The translations under genes and the position numbers were made by a program. Positions 7,845 through 15,295 of a stretch of 24,015 bases of DNA are shown piece by piece. Location: the IMG/VR virus record IMGVR_UViG_3300007516_000148, positions 1 to 24,015 of that record; one strand, 5' to 3'. Each line of letters opens with the position of its first letter. Positions within the stretch are counted from its first letter, which is position 1. The notes under the pieces were generated by a model that searched no databases, had not been told where the DNA came from, and saw only the letters and a program-made list of their open reading frames with translations. Source of the DNA: a virus.

Positions 7845-8525
7845 CTAACCAATATTGAACACTCTCCTAGTTGATGCAACGACCTCTGATTTTATTGCGA
7901 ATGAAACTCCAATATAAGCTGTGCCTGTTCCGTTATGAGTAAAGGACTGCGCTCCGGTAGATCCGGCTGCGGTGATCACCTTGGTAGTATAAGTCTGACC
8001 CTGATTATTATCGACTGATTGTTGCACGGTATAGCCTGAAGGCCAACCGGTAAAGTCATCAACTGAAGCATCGATAAAAGAACAAGCACAATGGATAGCA
8101 TTAGCTGTGTTGGTAGTTATGGTTGGGGCTGAAGCATCAGATGACCCGGGTGGTGAGTCTAGATTACTAGTGGTAGGTGTGACATCATAAATATCAGTGG
8201 CATGAACATTCTGAAATGTTGTAGCTATTATTGACCATCTTCCCGAAGTTCCCAGAGTAAAGTTATAGGTAGCAGGATCCCCGGCTATAATTCTTCTCGA
8301 AAAAACAGATACGGTGTGGCCGGTGGAGGTATTCGGTTTGTGGTCGTTAAGATCTTCAGTAAAGGGTGTACTTCCGTTGTTATCAACAATCGTGGTTTGA
8401 GTATTACCATGCACGGTTAAGATAACTACATGCCCAGTTGTAGTGCCTGTTGGGCTACCCACTGACATAGCGGTGCCTGTGGTACTGGAATTTTGAGATG
8501 ATGCTACTACGCTAACTGCTGGCAT
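7845..8525 (-). CDS. Beta-sandwich surface/fibre-type structural protein (226 aa)
   Basis: Almost all beta-prone sequence, rich in Thr, Ser, Gly and Ala and poor in charged residues. Phrases such as GHVVILTVHGN, GRWSIIATTFQNV and TAYIGVSFAIKSE resemble the carbohydrate-binding-like or jelly-roll domains often found in phage minor structural proteins. There is no signal peptide or catalytic motif. It sits directly after the long fibre gene (TAATATG junction), so it may be a fibre partner or a capsid or tail surface decoration protein. It is the last gene before the promoter at 7816-7844, so it probably closes the head/fibre transcription unit. The specific role is unknown. Confidence 0.75.
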   Translation of the reverse strand: MPAVSVVASSQNSSTTGTAMSVGSPTGTTTGHVVILTVHGNTQTTIVDNNGSTPFTEDLNDHKPNTSTGHTVSVFSRRIIAGDPATYNFTLGTSGRWSIIATTFQNVHATDIYDVTPTTSNLDSPPGSSDASAPTITTNTANAIHCACSFIDASVDDFTGWPSGYTVQQSVDNNQGQTYTTKVITAAGSTGAQSFTHNGTGTAYIGVSFAIKSEVVASTRRVFNIG

Positions 8526-8526
8526 A

Positions 8527-11115
8527 TTATGGATTTTGCTTAAAGAAAATAGTAATACTTCCTTCAGTTACTGTACCTGATTGAGCAGTAGTTTTACATC
8601 TGATAAAAGCTCCCGCGGATACCGATGCATTGTCAAAAGTTGTTACAGAAGTTCCAGTTGTGGTATTGGTCGTAGCTGAGATAGAAGTGATTAAATTAGT
8701 TCCGGCTGCGCTCCTGTCTGTACCGTGGACAACATTAAATGTGACTGACGGGGTAGATGATCCCTTTACCACTGCCACAATCTTAGTGATAGTGACCGCT
8801 ACATCAGTATGAAACATCGTAATATCTTCACTTGCGGTGGGGGTTTCAATCGTTAATGTTTTACTTTGAATTGGATTTACAACAACTTCAGCTGTTCCAT
8901 CATAAAAGTTAAGTGTCTTGGATGTTGAGTCTATTGTGACTTCACCTGTCGCGTCCACTGTAGTTCCACCAGCACCGTTTGGGACTTCTAGCGATGTTGC
9001 ACCGCCAGCATCAAGCGCACCTAGTAAGACACCAAGTGTTTGAGTGCCTGTAAATGTTTGAGCAGCGTCAGTCCTCGCAATGGTGGCAGTGGTAGTCGGA
9101 AAAGTCATCGTAGTCGCATCTGTACCAGCTAGAGTTATAGTGTTATTTGAAAGTAGTTTTTTACCTGTGGCACCACTCGCACCTCCATAATTTGCACTCC
9201 ATGATGCAGCTGTTGTACCTGAAGTCAAAATACAAGTTATTATTACCGAAGTTAGGCCTGCAAGGATAATAATGGCATTTGCACCTGAGGAGTTAATTGT
9301 TACAAGTCCTGTTGAGTTATTTACAATGTAATATTGTTGCCCTAATACTAAAGTAGTAGCAACTGGCATTGTTACTGTTTGAGTAGTTGCACCTGTAAAA
9401 ATTTGGGTATATGTACTTCCTACTGTCAAAGTTGTTGTACCAGCTGCAGTGGCAGTAGTTGAATAACCTTCGAGTAGATTGACTGACGATAAATTACCAT
9501 TAGCATCTCTTGAAGCTAGTGTTGAGACTGTGGCACCAGAAGCGACACCTGTTCCAGTCGGAAGACCATTGAGGACGGGGGTTGCGATAGTAGGGGTAGT
9601 GCCGAATACAGCCACCCCTGTACCCGTTTCGTTCGTGAGAGCCGCTAAGAGTTGTGCAGAGGTGAAAGAACCAAGAACGGCAGCATTGCCCGTTGAAGTT
9701 ATATGTCCTGTAAGATTAGCATTCGTTGTTACTGTAGCAGCGTTACCAGTAATACCCCCTGCGATATTGTTAGTAACTTGTAAATCAGTGAACCAGCCTT
9801 TAGTTATTCTGGTGCCAGTTACACCTATTGAACCTGACATCGTTATTGAGTTTGTACCTAGTGCTAGGTCGCCTCCTGATACTGTAAATCCTCCTGTGGC
9901 TGTGGCTACAGTTATGTTTGCGGACCCATTAAAAGAAACTCCTCCTATTGTTCTTGCGTTTAATAAGGTCACCGCGGTTGTAGCAGCACCTGAAGTGGAT
10001 ACTGTGTTGTCTCCTGTGTTAGTTCCTGAGTTAGTTCCTGTGATGTCTGAGGTAAAAGCAAGTGTTCCAGCTGCATCTTTCAAAGTATAAATACGATTAG
10101 CTGTGTTGGTGTTTACAAAATATCCATCAAAAGTATTAGCCACATTCCTTAGTTTCATGGTTGTATCTAAGAATGTTTTGATGCCAGAGTTAGTTTGTGC
10201 AGTGGCAAGTACCATGTCTCCTGAGCCTGCAACGGTCACCCAAGTTGGAGCAAGTGTAGTTCCGTTACTTTGTAAGACCTGTCCAGCTGATCCGTTAGTC
10301 AGGCGAGTTGGTGCGCCAGATGCACCACCATAGATAACATCCCCCCCAGTGGTCATCGGATTAGTCATCTTTGCGTTTATTTGAGTTTGAATTGCTGAGG
10401 TGACACCAGTTGAGTAGTTTAACTCTACAGCACTTGAGGTGACATTTGTTCCCGCAATATTTAAGGTAGTCATTCTAGCTGTACCATCGACATCCAATAG
10501 AGCAGCTGGAGTATTAGTTCCAATTCCAACCCTATCAGTTGAGGCATCAACGAAAAAAAGATCTGGGTCTGTGTCGCCCTCTATGCGGGTGTCAGCATCC
10601 AAACCATTCTCGTTAACAATAATTGAGTTTCTAAAAGTACTGACTCCACCAGCTCCGATAAACAGGCTTTTCCATTCATTACCTGAAGCACCTAAGTTAA
10701 TTAAGTTATTAAAAGTACTAGCAGGAACTAGGCTAGTAGCAGACAGACTCATTACATCCTGATAGTTGTTATTAAAGGGAAGTTCAAAGGCAATTGCAGC
10801 AATACTACTGGCCGTATTTTGTGCACCAATTCGCATAATGTTATATGTTGTATCGTGATAGATAAACATATAGGGGGTATACCCACCAATAACGATTGGC
10901 TGTGCAAAAGCTTGACCTGCGCCACTCACAGCAAGTGTACCTGTACGGATATTCTTAGCTTTTAAAAGATCATTAGTTTCATCCCATGTGAACTCAGCAT
11001 CCCCACCAAAAGCACTAGCATCATTATATTGAACATAGGTATCAGATCCACCAGGACTACCTCCAGAACCTGTTTGATCAAGATTTCCCGTAAAAGGATT
11101 AAATTTATATCCCAT
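8527..11115 (-). CDS. Long tail/head fibre protein (862 aa)
   Basis: The N-terminus MGYKFNPFTGNLDQTGSGG and phrases such as FTWDETNDLLKAKN, DTRIEGDTDPDLFFVDAST, DRVGIGTNTPAALLDVDG and TNSGIKTFLD are hallmarks of phage and viral fibre shafts. Most of the protein consists of repeating Thr/Gly/Asn/Ala beta segments (SGTNTGDNTVSTSGAATT, LASRDANGNL, TLTVGSTYTQIF). The C-terminal 110 residues (from TIETPTASEDITMF) form a separate compact beta domain ending FFKQNP, likely the distal tip or trimerisation cap. I see no S74 intramolecular-chaperone domain and no depolymerase motif. It probably binds the host surface as a trimer. The attachment point could be tail or capsid. The ATG follows the upstream stop after 2 bases (TAAATATG). 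Confidence 0.85.
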   Translation of the reverse strand: MGYKFNPFTGNLDQTGSGGSPGGSDTYVQYNDASAFGGDAEFTWDETNDLLKAKNIRTGTLAVSGAGQAFAQPIVIGGYTPYMFIYHDTTYNIMRIGAQNTASSIAAIAFELPFNNNYQDVMSLSATSLVPASTFNNLINLGASGNEWKSLFIGAGGVSTFRNSIIVNENGLDADTRIEGDTDPDLFFVDASTDRVGIGTNTPAALLDVDGTARMTTLNIAGTNVTSSAVELNYSTGVTSAIQTQINAKMTNPMTTGGDVIYGGASGAPTRLTNGSAGQVLQSNGTTLAPTWVTVAGSGDMVLATAQTNSGIKTFLDTTMKLRNVANTFDGYFVNTNTANRIYTLKDAAGTLAFTSDITGTNSGTNTGDNTVSTSGAATTAVTLLNARTIGGVSFNGSANITVATATGGFTVSGGDLALGTNSITMSGSIGVTGTRITKGWFTDLQVTNNIAGGITGNAATVTTNANLTGHITSTGNAAVLGSFTSAQLLAALTNETGTGVAVFGTTPTIATPVLNGLPTGTGVASGATVSTLASRDANGNLSSVNLLEGYSTTATAAGTTTLTVGSTYTQIFTGATTQTVTMPVATTLVLGQQYYIVNNSTGLVTINSSGANAIIILAGLTSVIITCILTSGTTAASWSANYGGASGATGKKLLSNNTITLAGTDATTMTFPTTTATIARTDAAQTFTGTQTLGVLLGALDAGGATSLEVPNGAGGTTVDATGEVTIDSTSKTLNFYDGTAEVVVNPIQSKTLTIETPTASEDITMFHTDVAVTITKIVAVVKGSSTPSVTFNVVHGTDRSAAGTNLITSISATTNTTTGTSVTTFDNASVSAGAFIRCKTTAQSGTVTEGSITIFFKQNP

Positions 11116-11117
11116 AT

Positions 11118-11423
11118 TTAGGTTTTGGTAACAGTAGAAAGAACCTCCCTGGCAGATGTTGTATAGACGACAACCACGGTGGCTATTGTAGTCCCTCCTG
11201 ATCCGCCTGTTTTGAAGATATATGTTTCGGTGGTATCAGCAGCACTTAAAGTCATGGATACATAGTCGTACTCCGGAAGTCCCAAACCCACACTTTCAGC
11301 ATTAGAGTCAACTAAAGCGCGTCCGGTCGTATCATCGAACAATAACGGCATAGCAACACCAGTTGACCGACCAACTCCACCAAGCGGGGGGTTATTGTTA
11401 GGGGATGGGGTGAAGTTAGCCAT
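11118..11423 (-). CDS. Small structural protein (101 aa)
   Basis: The first 30 residues are Pro/Asn/Gly-rich (FTPSPNNNPPLGG), then a compact beta domain of about 60 residues follows (YDYVSMTLSAADTTETYIFK, TIATVVVVYTT). The second part resembles small beta modules found in phage head and fibre regions. The start overlaps the preceding coiled-coil gene by 8 bases (ATGGCTAA) and the fibre gene follows immediately, suggesting a joint role, perhaps a fibre-attachment protein. No family can be named with confidence. Confidence 0.7.
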   Translation of the reverse strand: MANFTPSPNNNPPLGGVGRSTGVAMPLLFDDTTGRALVDSNAESVGLGLPEYDYVSMTLSAADTTETYIFKTGGSGGTTIATVVVVYTTSAREVLSTVTKT

Positions 11424-12231
11424 TTAAAGATCCTCGCAATTCTTTGAAGGCTCTTTCGACAGTTTTTTCTCGATCTCTGACAACATACTCTTTGTTATTT
11501 AATCTCTGCTCTTTATCCTTCAGCATTGCAGTATAAACTAGTCTTTGTTGATTATCTTTGATCCTGTTTGATTTTGTTTGTATAATATCGTTCATAATAA
11601 CACCTAATTCTTGTTGTTTACTTTTAACATCTTTTACCAGTTGTTCCGCTTGTTCCCTCAAAGACGCTAACTGAGGTTCTAATCGACCTTTTTCTTGCTT
11701 GATTTGCTCTACTTCATTATAGGCAGATTCAAGCTTAAATTGCATACCATCATGTATCTCACGCAAACGGAACATCTCTTCAGTGTTTTTGGTTTGTTGT
11801 TGAATATTGGCTTCAAATTGGGATTCTATCTCCATAGCGCGCTCAGCTAAAGTAATATCCCTATTCCCGGCGTCATATTCCCGTTGCTCTACAGCTAACA
11901 GGCGAGTGGTGGCGTCTAAGATAATCTCTTTCGATCTGTTTTCAACCTTTTCAATCTCACTAAGTTCAAATTGTTGGATAAACACTTTTAAATCTTCAGC
12001 TTTATTAAATAAATCCTGATTAGATTGAGTTAAGCTCTGTATTGCGGTATGTAGAGCATCACGTTTACTAGTTAATGACTGTATTTCTTGCCTAAATTCT
12101 ATTAATTGTTTAGATTGAGCGTTGTGAGCGGCATCATTTGATGACTGTAGAGTAGATTGTTGTTGTTCAAGTAGCAGGATATCGTTTTTAAGAAGGAGTT
12201 TTTTTTGTGCCAGTTGTGATATTTCGTCCAT
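11416..12231 (-). CDS. Long coiled-coil protein (271 aa)
   Basis: Nearly the entire protein is a continuous heptad-patterned helix (LAQKKLLLKNDILLLEQQQS at the start, then many Glu, Lys, Gln, Arg and Leu residues) with no Cys and few Pro. There is no globular domain, membrane segment or signal. Such proteins act as structural rods, scaffolds or fibre-assembly factors. Its position between small beta-rich head proteins and the fibre genes makes a fibre stem or assembly chaperone plausible, and a displaced scaffold is also possible. It starts at ATG 12231, shortly after the stop of the upstream gene (TAGTATGTATGG), and overlaps the next gene by 8 bases. The gene is certain; the function is unknown. 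Confidence 0.75.
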   Translation of the reverse strand: MDEISQLAQKKLLLKNDILLLEQQQSTLQSSNDAAHNAQSKQLIEFRQEIQSLTSKRDALHTAIQSLTQSNQDLFNKAEDLKVFIQQFELSEIEKVENRSKEIILDATTRLLAVEQREYDAGNRDITLAERAMEIESQFEANIQQQTKNTEEMFRLREIHDGMQFKLESAYNEVEQIKQEKGRLEPQLASLREQAEQLVKDVKSKQQELGVIMNDIIQTKSNRIKDNQQRLVYTAMLKDKEQRLNNKEYVVRDREKTVERAFKELRGSLNG

Positions 12232-12236
12232 ACATA

Positions 12237-12503
12237 CTATTTAACTCCGTAGCCGGACATTGTATTAACAGTAATGTCGCAACTGGCTGAAGTAACTATT
12301 CTAACACCTGTGATGAAGTCCCAATATTCATATCGTGTCCCGACAGTTGGATTAGTAATAATACCCACATTAGCTGTAGTCCCGGCAATGTTGTCAATTA
12401 CGGTAATAGTTCCGGTTAGTGCGGCATTAACAGTAATTAACACCTTGTTAATTCGGCCGGTATCGACTTGAGTTGTAGTAGCAGTAGTAATGTATTTGTA
12501 CAT
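12237..12503 (-). CDS. Small beta-rich capsid-associated protein (88 aa)
   Basis: A short single-domain beta protein (KVLITVNAALTGTITVIDN, YEYWDFITGVRIVTSASCDI). This resembles small head-decoration or stabilisation modules common downstream of capsid genes, but no named family is assigned. Its ATG at 12503 lies directly behind a U-rich tract and a small hairpin that contains its only ribosome-binding-like sequence (GGGGG), so translation or transcription may be controlled there. It has neither membrane nor catalytic features. Confidence 0.7.
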   Translation of the reverse strand: MYKYITTATTTQVDTGRINKVLITVNAALTGTITVIDNIAGTTANVGIITNPTVGTRYEYWDFITGVRIVTSASCDITVNTMSGYGVK

Positions 12504-12531
12504 AAAAAAGCCCCCTTATTATAGAGAGCTT
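12504..12531 (-). promoter_or_regulatory. Hairpin plus U-tract, or promoter, at a start codon
   Basis: On the minus-strand RNA, AAGCUCUC (12531-12524) pairs with GGGGGCUU (12515-12508), giving 8 bp with two G-U pairs around an 8-base loop. A run of U residues follows and then the ATG at 12503. The wobble pairs mean only the minus-strand RNA folds well. The loop also contains a perfect TATAAT (12523-12518), with a weak TAGACT 18 bases upstream, so the same bases could instead be a promoter. I cannot tell which is used. Confidence 0.5.
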
Positions 12532-12562
12532 AGAGGGATTAAGTCTATCTCCCTAATTTAAA

Positions 12563-12973
12563 TTAAGCTGATTGCCCTTTAATAACTGCAAAATTGATGA
12601 TGATTGCCCCTGTTTCAGCTGTTCCGCCAGCTACGTTGTTATTAACTACAGTAATACTAAAAGAACCAGCGGCCACGGCTGAAACCACAATATCGGTATT
12701 TAAAGCAACTTTTCCACTTCGCATACTGGCAACCACCACATCACCGATTTCAACAAACGAATTAGTGACTACAAATACAGCGGATGCTTCAGCGGCTAGT
12801 GAGGTGTTGATTGTTGTAATGGCACCAGTTAGCGCATTGATAGTTACACCAGTAGCTCGGTCAGTACCTTGAGTAACAGCTGCTCCAGCTCCAATAGAAT
12901 ACCCGACAGCTTTTTTGGTAATTAAACCATTTTCCAATACACCAGGTAAATAATTTTCAATTGGTTGAGGCAT
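12563..12973 (-). CDS. Capsid decoration / stabilisation-type protein (136 aa)
   Basis: After a short N-terminal arm (MPQPIENYLPGVLENGL) the protein is a beta sandwich with the phrases TGVTINALTGAITTI, SFVEIGDVVVASMRSGKV, SFSITVVNNN and GAIIINFAVI. This pattern recurs in a widespread phage module that accompanies capsid and fibre genes. There is no Cys, membrane segment or catalytic residue. It lies four genes downstream of the capsid gene and probably binds the capsid surface or stabilises it. The start has a good Shine-Dalgarno sequence (GGGAGTG) and overlaps the upstream stop (TAATG). The structural role is likely; the exact location in the virion is inferred. Confidence 0.75.
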   Translation of the reverse strand: MPQPIENYLPGVLENGLITKKAVGYSIGAGAAVTQGTDRATGVTINALTGAITTINTSLAAEASAVFVVTNSFVEIGDVVVASMRSGKVALNTDIVVSAVAAGSFSITVVNNNVAGGTAETGAIIINFAVIKGQSA

Positions 12974-13197
12974 TAGTGGCCACTCCCTTCACAGGTAGGA
13001 CAAAGGGTTGCACTATCTAGTAAGCCTCGACCACCACAAGAGTCACACTTACCGGTTACCAGGGATTCAACTTTGTCAGTAAGAGTTGGTTCTTCAGGAG
13101 TTACTGGTGTTTCCTCGGCAGGAGTCTGCGTAAGAGGGTTTTCAGCTTCAGTAGTATTTGTTGTATCATTCATTGGTTTCTTTCTAAAGGAAAACAT
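12973..13197 (-). CDS. Small DnaJ-type zinc-finger protein (74 aa)
   Basis: The C-terminus carries two CxxCxGxG-like units (CDSCGGRG and CPTCEGSG), the metal-binding repeat of DnaJ central domains, which bind one zinc ion. The remainder is an acidic, Thr/Pro/Glu-rich disordered arm. I chose the ATG at 13197, 1 base after the stop of the upstream gene (TAGTATG), because the same TAG-T-ATG junction is used at 19547. An ATG at 13173 with AGAAAG upstream is equally possible and would give 66 residues. A longer frame to 13263 would overlap the decoration gene deeply and is unlikely. It might bind nascent capsid proteins as a mini-chaperone, but that is conjecture. Confidence 0.7.
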   Translation of the reverse strand: MFSFRKKPMNDTTNTTEAENPLTQTPAEETPVTPEEPTLTDKVESLVTGKCDSCGGRGLLDSATLCPTCEGSGH

Positions 13198-13198
13198 A

Positions 13199-13906
13199 CT
13201 AGTCGATAGTGAGGAATACGGTGTTGTATTCAGTATCAACCCCAGCCTGTAGAGCATATCCAACTTGGGCTAAAGTAGAAGCCATTACTTTAACTCCACC
13301 AGCAACACCACCTGGAACAGCCACCCCTGTACCAACCCCAACAGTTCCATCAATTAATACATTAGTTACTCCGCCTGTTTGCAACCAGCAATACTGACTA
13401 GCAGCGACAGCAAAAGGTGCAACGCCGGTTGGGTTTAAAGTTGTAGTAGTTGGATAATCAATTACACCATTCCAAGGATTAGGGATCAATGACACCTGAG
13501 ATGTTGTTAGAACTAAAGCAATCTTAATTGGGTCTGATAAAGTAACTGTTATTACTCCACTTGAAGAAGCAGCAGTATTGGTACTAATTCTGTAATAATG
13601 ACCTTCACCCGTTGCATCGTTTGCAACTAAATAGCCCCCTGAATATTGTCCAACTGTAGCAGCTGTTGCACCTAGAGTTGCAGATACTGAGGTGGAACCA
13701 ATTGCAGAAGCAGCGGATGCAGCTATATTTTGGTGATTGGCTATGATAGCAGGACCTTGAGTCATGTGACCAGCAACCAAAGCAACGGCACCAACTCTAG
13801 CATAACGGAATTTTCTTCCATCTGGTAATTCAATCATTCCACCGGGTTCCATCTGGGCAACGGTTGTTGAAGCGAATCTATCTTGTTCTACTACGTGTAT
13901 TGGCAT
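13199..13906 (-). CDS. Head decoration-type protein next to capsid gene (235 aa)
   Basis: The N-terminal part (MPIHVVEQDRFASTTVAQM, then IELPDGRKFRYARVGAVALVAGH) is a recognisable opening of proteins encoded next to HK97-fold capsid genes in metagenomic phages, usually annotated as capsid decoration or stabilising proteins. The middle is an Ala/Thr/Ser beta domain (GYLVANDATGEGHYYRI, VITVTLSDPIKIAL) and the C-terminus a second beta domain (GGVAGGVKVMASTLAQVGYA). It starts 4 bases after the capsid gene with a good AGGAG 8-9 bases upstream of ATG, which suggests high expression. No enzymatic residues are seen. Confidence 0.8.
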   Translation of the reverse strand: MPIHVVEQDRFASTTVAQMEPGGMIELPDGRKFRYARVGAVALVAGHMTQGPAIIANHQNIAASAASAIGSTSVSATLGATAATVGQYSGGYLVANDATGEGHYYRISTNTAASSSGVITVTLSDPIKIALVLTTSQVSLIPNPWNGVIDYPTTTTLNPTGVAPFAVAASQYCWLQTGGVTNVLIDGTVGVGTGVAVPGGVAGGVKVMASTLAQVGYALQAGVDTEYNTVFLTID

Positions 13907-13910
13907 AATT

Positions 13911-14981
13911 TTATACTCCTGTTACGGATGTTCCCCTTCCGTGACGTCTTGGCTGATTTGTCACCAAATTACCCATTAAGAAGATCTGTGCAACTTCAGC
14001 AGCTTGATCAGTTGGGGCTAAGAATGGTCTCCATTGGAAGCCGACGTTATCGGTTGGCTGATCACTGTATGGACCTTCCGTAGTATCACCGAGTGAGATC
14101 TGTTGATATTTGCTGTATTTAAGTCCAAACCACATTAAGTAAGATTCGTTCAGCATCCAAACAGAGCCAGCAGGGGATTTTTCATCGGCTACCCATGGGA
14201 TGCCTCTGTATATAAAGGAAGTGAACCCACCAGTACCTTTAAGATCACCACTAGCTACAGGTCGTTTTGAAGTTCTTGTGACAGTTGGAAGTCCGTTAGT
14301 TTCGTAATTAGCTCTAACAGTTGGAGATAGCATAGTTTCGTAAAGATTCTGTTCTGATTCGCTTGCTACAATTACAGATGGTCGTTGAGTCCTTGCAGCA
14401 CCGGCCGATACAGCGGAGTTAAGAGTGGCTAGTTTAGCCATTGTGAGGACACCGGCAAATGAAGTTCTTGTACCGGATAATGTTGGGAAAGTTGTTCTGC
14501 TTAATCCACCAACCGTTGCAGCTGTAGTTCCATCGTCTACCAAATTAGCAAGTCCATTAAATTCTTTTGATGTACTACCTGTTCCATCGCCATAGAACAT
14601 GTCACCCAAAGTGTCACACATAGACATATATGCCCAGTCCATTTCAGCTTTAATCAAAGAAATAACTCTGGTTTCGTCTTGTTCATTAACAGCAGACTCA
14701 AGATCAGGGACAGCAACAGGGATAGAATAACCTCGTGGATCATAAGAAAGCGTTTGTCGTGATTCAACAGTTCCGGTATTAAGATAGTCAAGACCTGCAA
14801 AAGCTTTACCTTGATTGTTTTTAGTTAGAGCAACTGGGAATTTAAGAGTTTCACCTGCCCATTTCTTACCCATCGAAATATACCGGTAAAGCATGAAGTT
14901 GTCACCGAGCAAGTTGTCGATAATCTTCGGCATTATCCTGTCCTGAGTGATAGATGTTATACGATTTGTAAAGCTAGCCAT
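13911..14981 (-). CDS. Major capsid protein, HK97 fold (356 aa)
   Basis: Size, composition and order (terminase, portal, capsid, decoration) support this call. Family-like segments include the N-arm (ITSITQDRIMPKIIDNLLG), an E-loop-like beta region (WAGETLKFPVALTKNNQGKA), the spine helix with DWAYMSMCDTLGDMFYGDGT and FNGLANLVDDGT, a P/A-domain part (RPSVIVASESEQNLYETM) and FIYRGIPWVADEKSPAG with LNESYLMW near the end. There is no protease-type propeptide: the N-arm is short, so if a scaffold is used it must be a separate protein. The gene has its own promoter-like sequence (15054-15083) and a hairpin leader. The ATG at 14981 has no Shine-Dalgarno sequence (CCAATATGG). It forms an operon with the decoration gene 4 bases downstream. 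Confidence 0.9.
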   Translation of the reverse strand: MASFTNRITSITQDRIMPKIIDNLLGDNFMLYRYISMGKKWAGETLKFPVALTKNNQGKAFAGLDYLNTGTVESRQTLSYDPRGYSIPVAVPDLESAVNEQDETRVISLIKAEMDWAYMSMCDTLGDMFYGDGTGSTSKEFNGLANLVDDGTTAATVGGLSRTTFPTLSGTRTSFAGVLTMAKLATLNSAVSAGAARTQRPSVIVASESEQNLYETMLSPTVRANYETNGLPTVTRTSKRPVASGDLKGTGGFTSFIYRGIPWVADEKSPAGSVWMLNESYLMWFGLKYSKYQQISLGDTTEGPYSDQPTDNVGFQWRPFLAPTDQAAEVAQIFLMGNLVTNQPRRHGRGTSVTGV

Positions 14982-14996
14982 ATTGGACAGTGAAAC

Positions 14997-15035
14997 AAAA
15001 AAAAGCCCACCAATTCCTTAAAGGAATCAATGGAC
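14997..15035 (-). terminator. Intrinsic terminator / attenuator hairpin in the capsid-gene leader
   Basis: The minus-strand RNA forms a 13-bp stem, 15035-15023 with 15017-15005, around a 5-base loop (UUUAA). Eight U residues follow directly (15004-14997). Four G-U pairs make the fold specific to the minus strand. The U-tract ends only 15 bases before the capsid ATG (14981), and the stem begins about 12 bases after the probable transcription start. It therefore sits inside the capsid leader, where it would act as an attenuator, as a terminator of read-through from the portal operon, or as a protective 5' stem. Confidence 0.75.
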
Positions 15036-15053
15036 TCGTTGGTCTCTGTAATA

Positions 15054-15083
15054 ACAATACAATAGATTTGTAAACCTCGTCAA
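15054..15083 (-). promoter_or_regulatory. Sigma70-type promoter for the capsid operon
   Basis: The minus strand reads TTGACG (15083-15078), an 18-base spacer and TATTGT (15059-15054). After six more bases comes AGAGACCAACGAGTCC (15047-15032). The same start-of-transcript sequence at the same distance follows the strong promoter at 7816-7844, which supports this weaker -10. The likely start of transcription is 15047. Confidence 0.6.
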
Positions 15084-15102
15084 TAGGGAAGTTAGCTTCG
15101 AT

Positions 15103-15140
15103 TAGCCCCCTGCTTTGAATACAGGGGGCTATTTTATTTT
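15103..15140 (+). terminator. GC-rich hairpin with plus-strand U-rich tail
   Basis: A perfect 10-bp stem (TAGCCCCCTG at 15103-15112, CAGGGGGCTA at 15122-15131) with a 9-base loop is followed on the plus strand by TTTTATTTT. On the minus strand the hairpin can also form but is followed by AATCGAAG, not a U-tract. By sequence it is therefore a plus-strand terminator, although no plus-strand gene is present. It might still end transcription weakly after the small membrane gene at 15134-15295, whose stop codon lies in its flank. Confidence 0.6.
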
Positions 15141-15295
15141 AACTTAGCGGATATCGTTGCGGTAGGACAGGAATCAATGATATCTATATAGTTGGGTGGT
15201 CTAGTAGCGTCGTCACTAACTTTGCGAAGGGTTAACAAACAAAGAACCAGGATAACTATTAACAACAGGACAATACTTGTTTGATAGATTCTCAT
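15134..15295 (-). CDS. Single-pass membrane microprotein between portal and capsid genes (53 aa)
   Basis: The ATG at 15295 overlaps the portal stop as ATGA. The frame reads MRIYQTSIVLLLIVILVLCL and continues with a basic LRK and a polar tail containing one Cys (IIDSCPTATISAKLK) before TAA. One strong membrane segment (residues about 7-22) is followed by about 30 residues that would face out of the cytoplasm, or inward if the topology is reversed. This is not a scaffold, although it occupies the scaffold slot. Together with the hairpin behind it, it looks like a small inserted cassette. A lysis-related (spanin or holin-like) or superinfection-exclusion role is possible, but nothing in the sequence decides this. 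Confidence 0.6.
   Translation of the reverse strand: MRIYQTSIVLLLIVILVLCLLTLRKVSDDATRPPNYIDIIDSCPTATISAKLK

Noticed and set aside
9479-10090. 203-codon plus-strand ORF opposite the fibre gene
   Set aside because: It is antisense to repetitive Thr/Ala/Gly codons, which give Val/Pro/Ala-rich open frames on the other strand; there is no domain and no ribosome-binding site.
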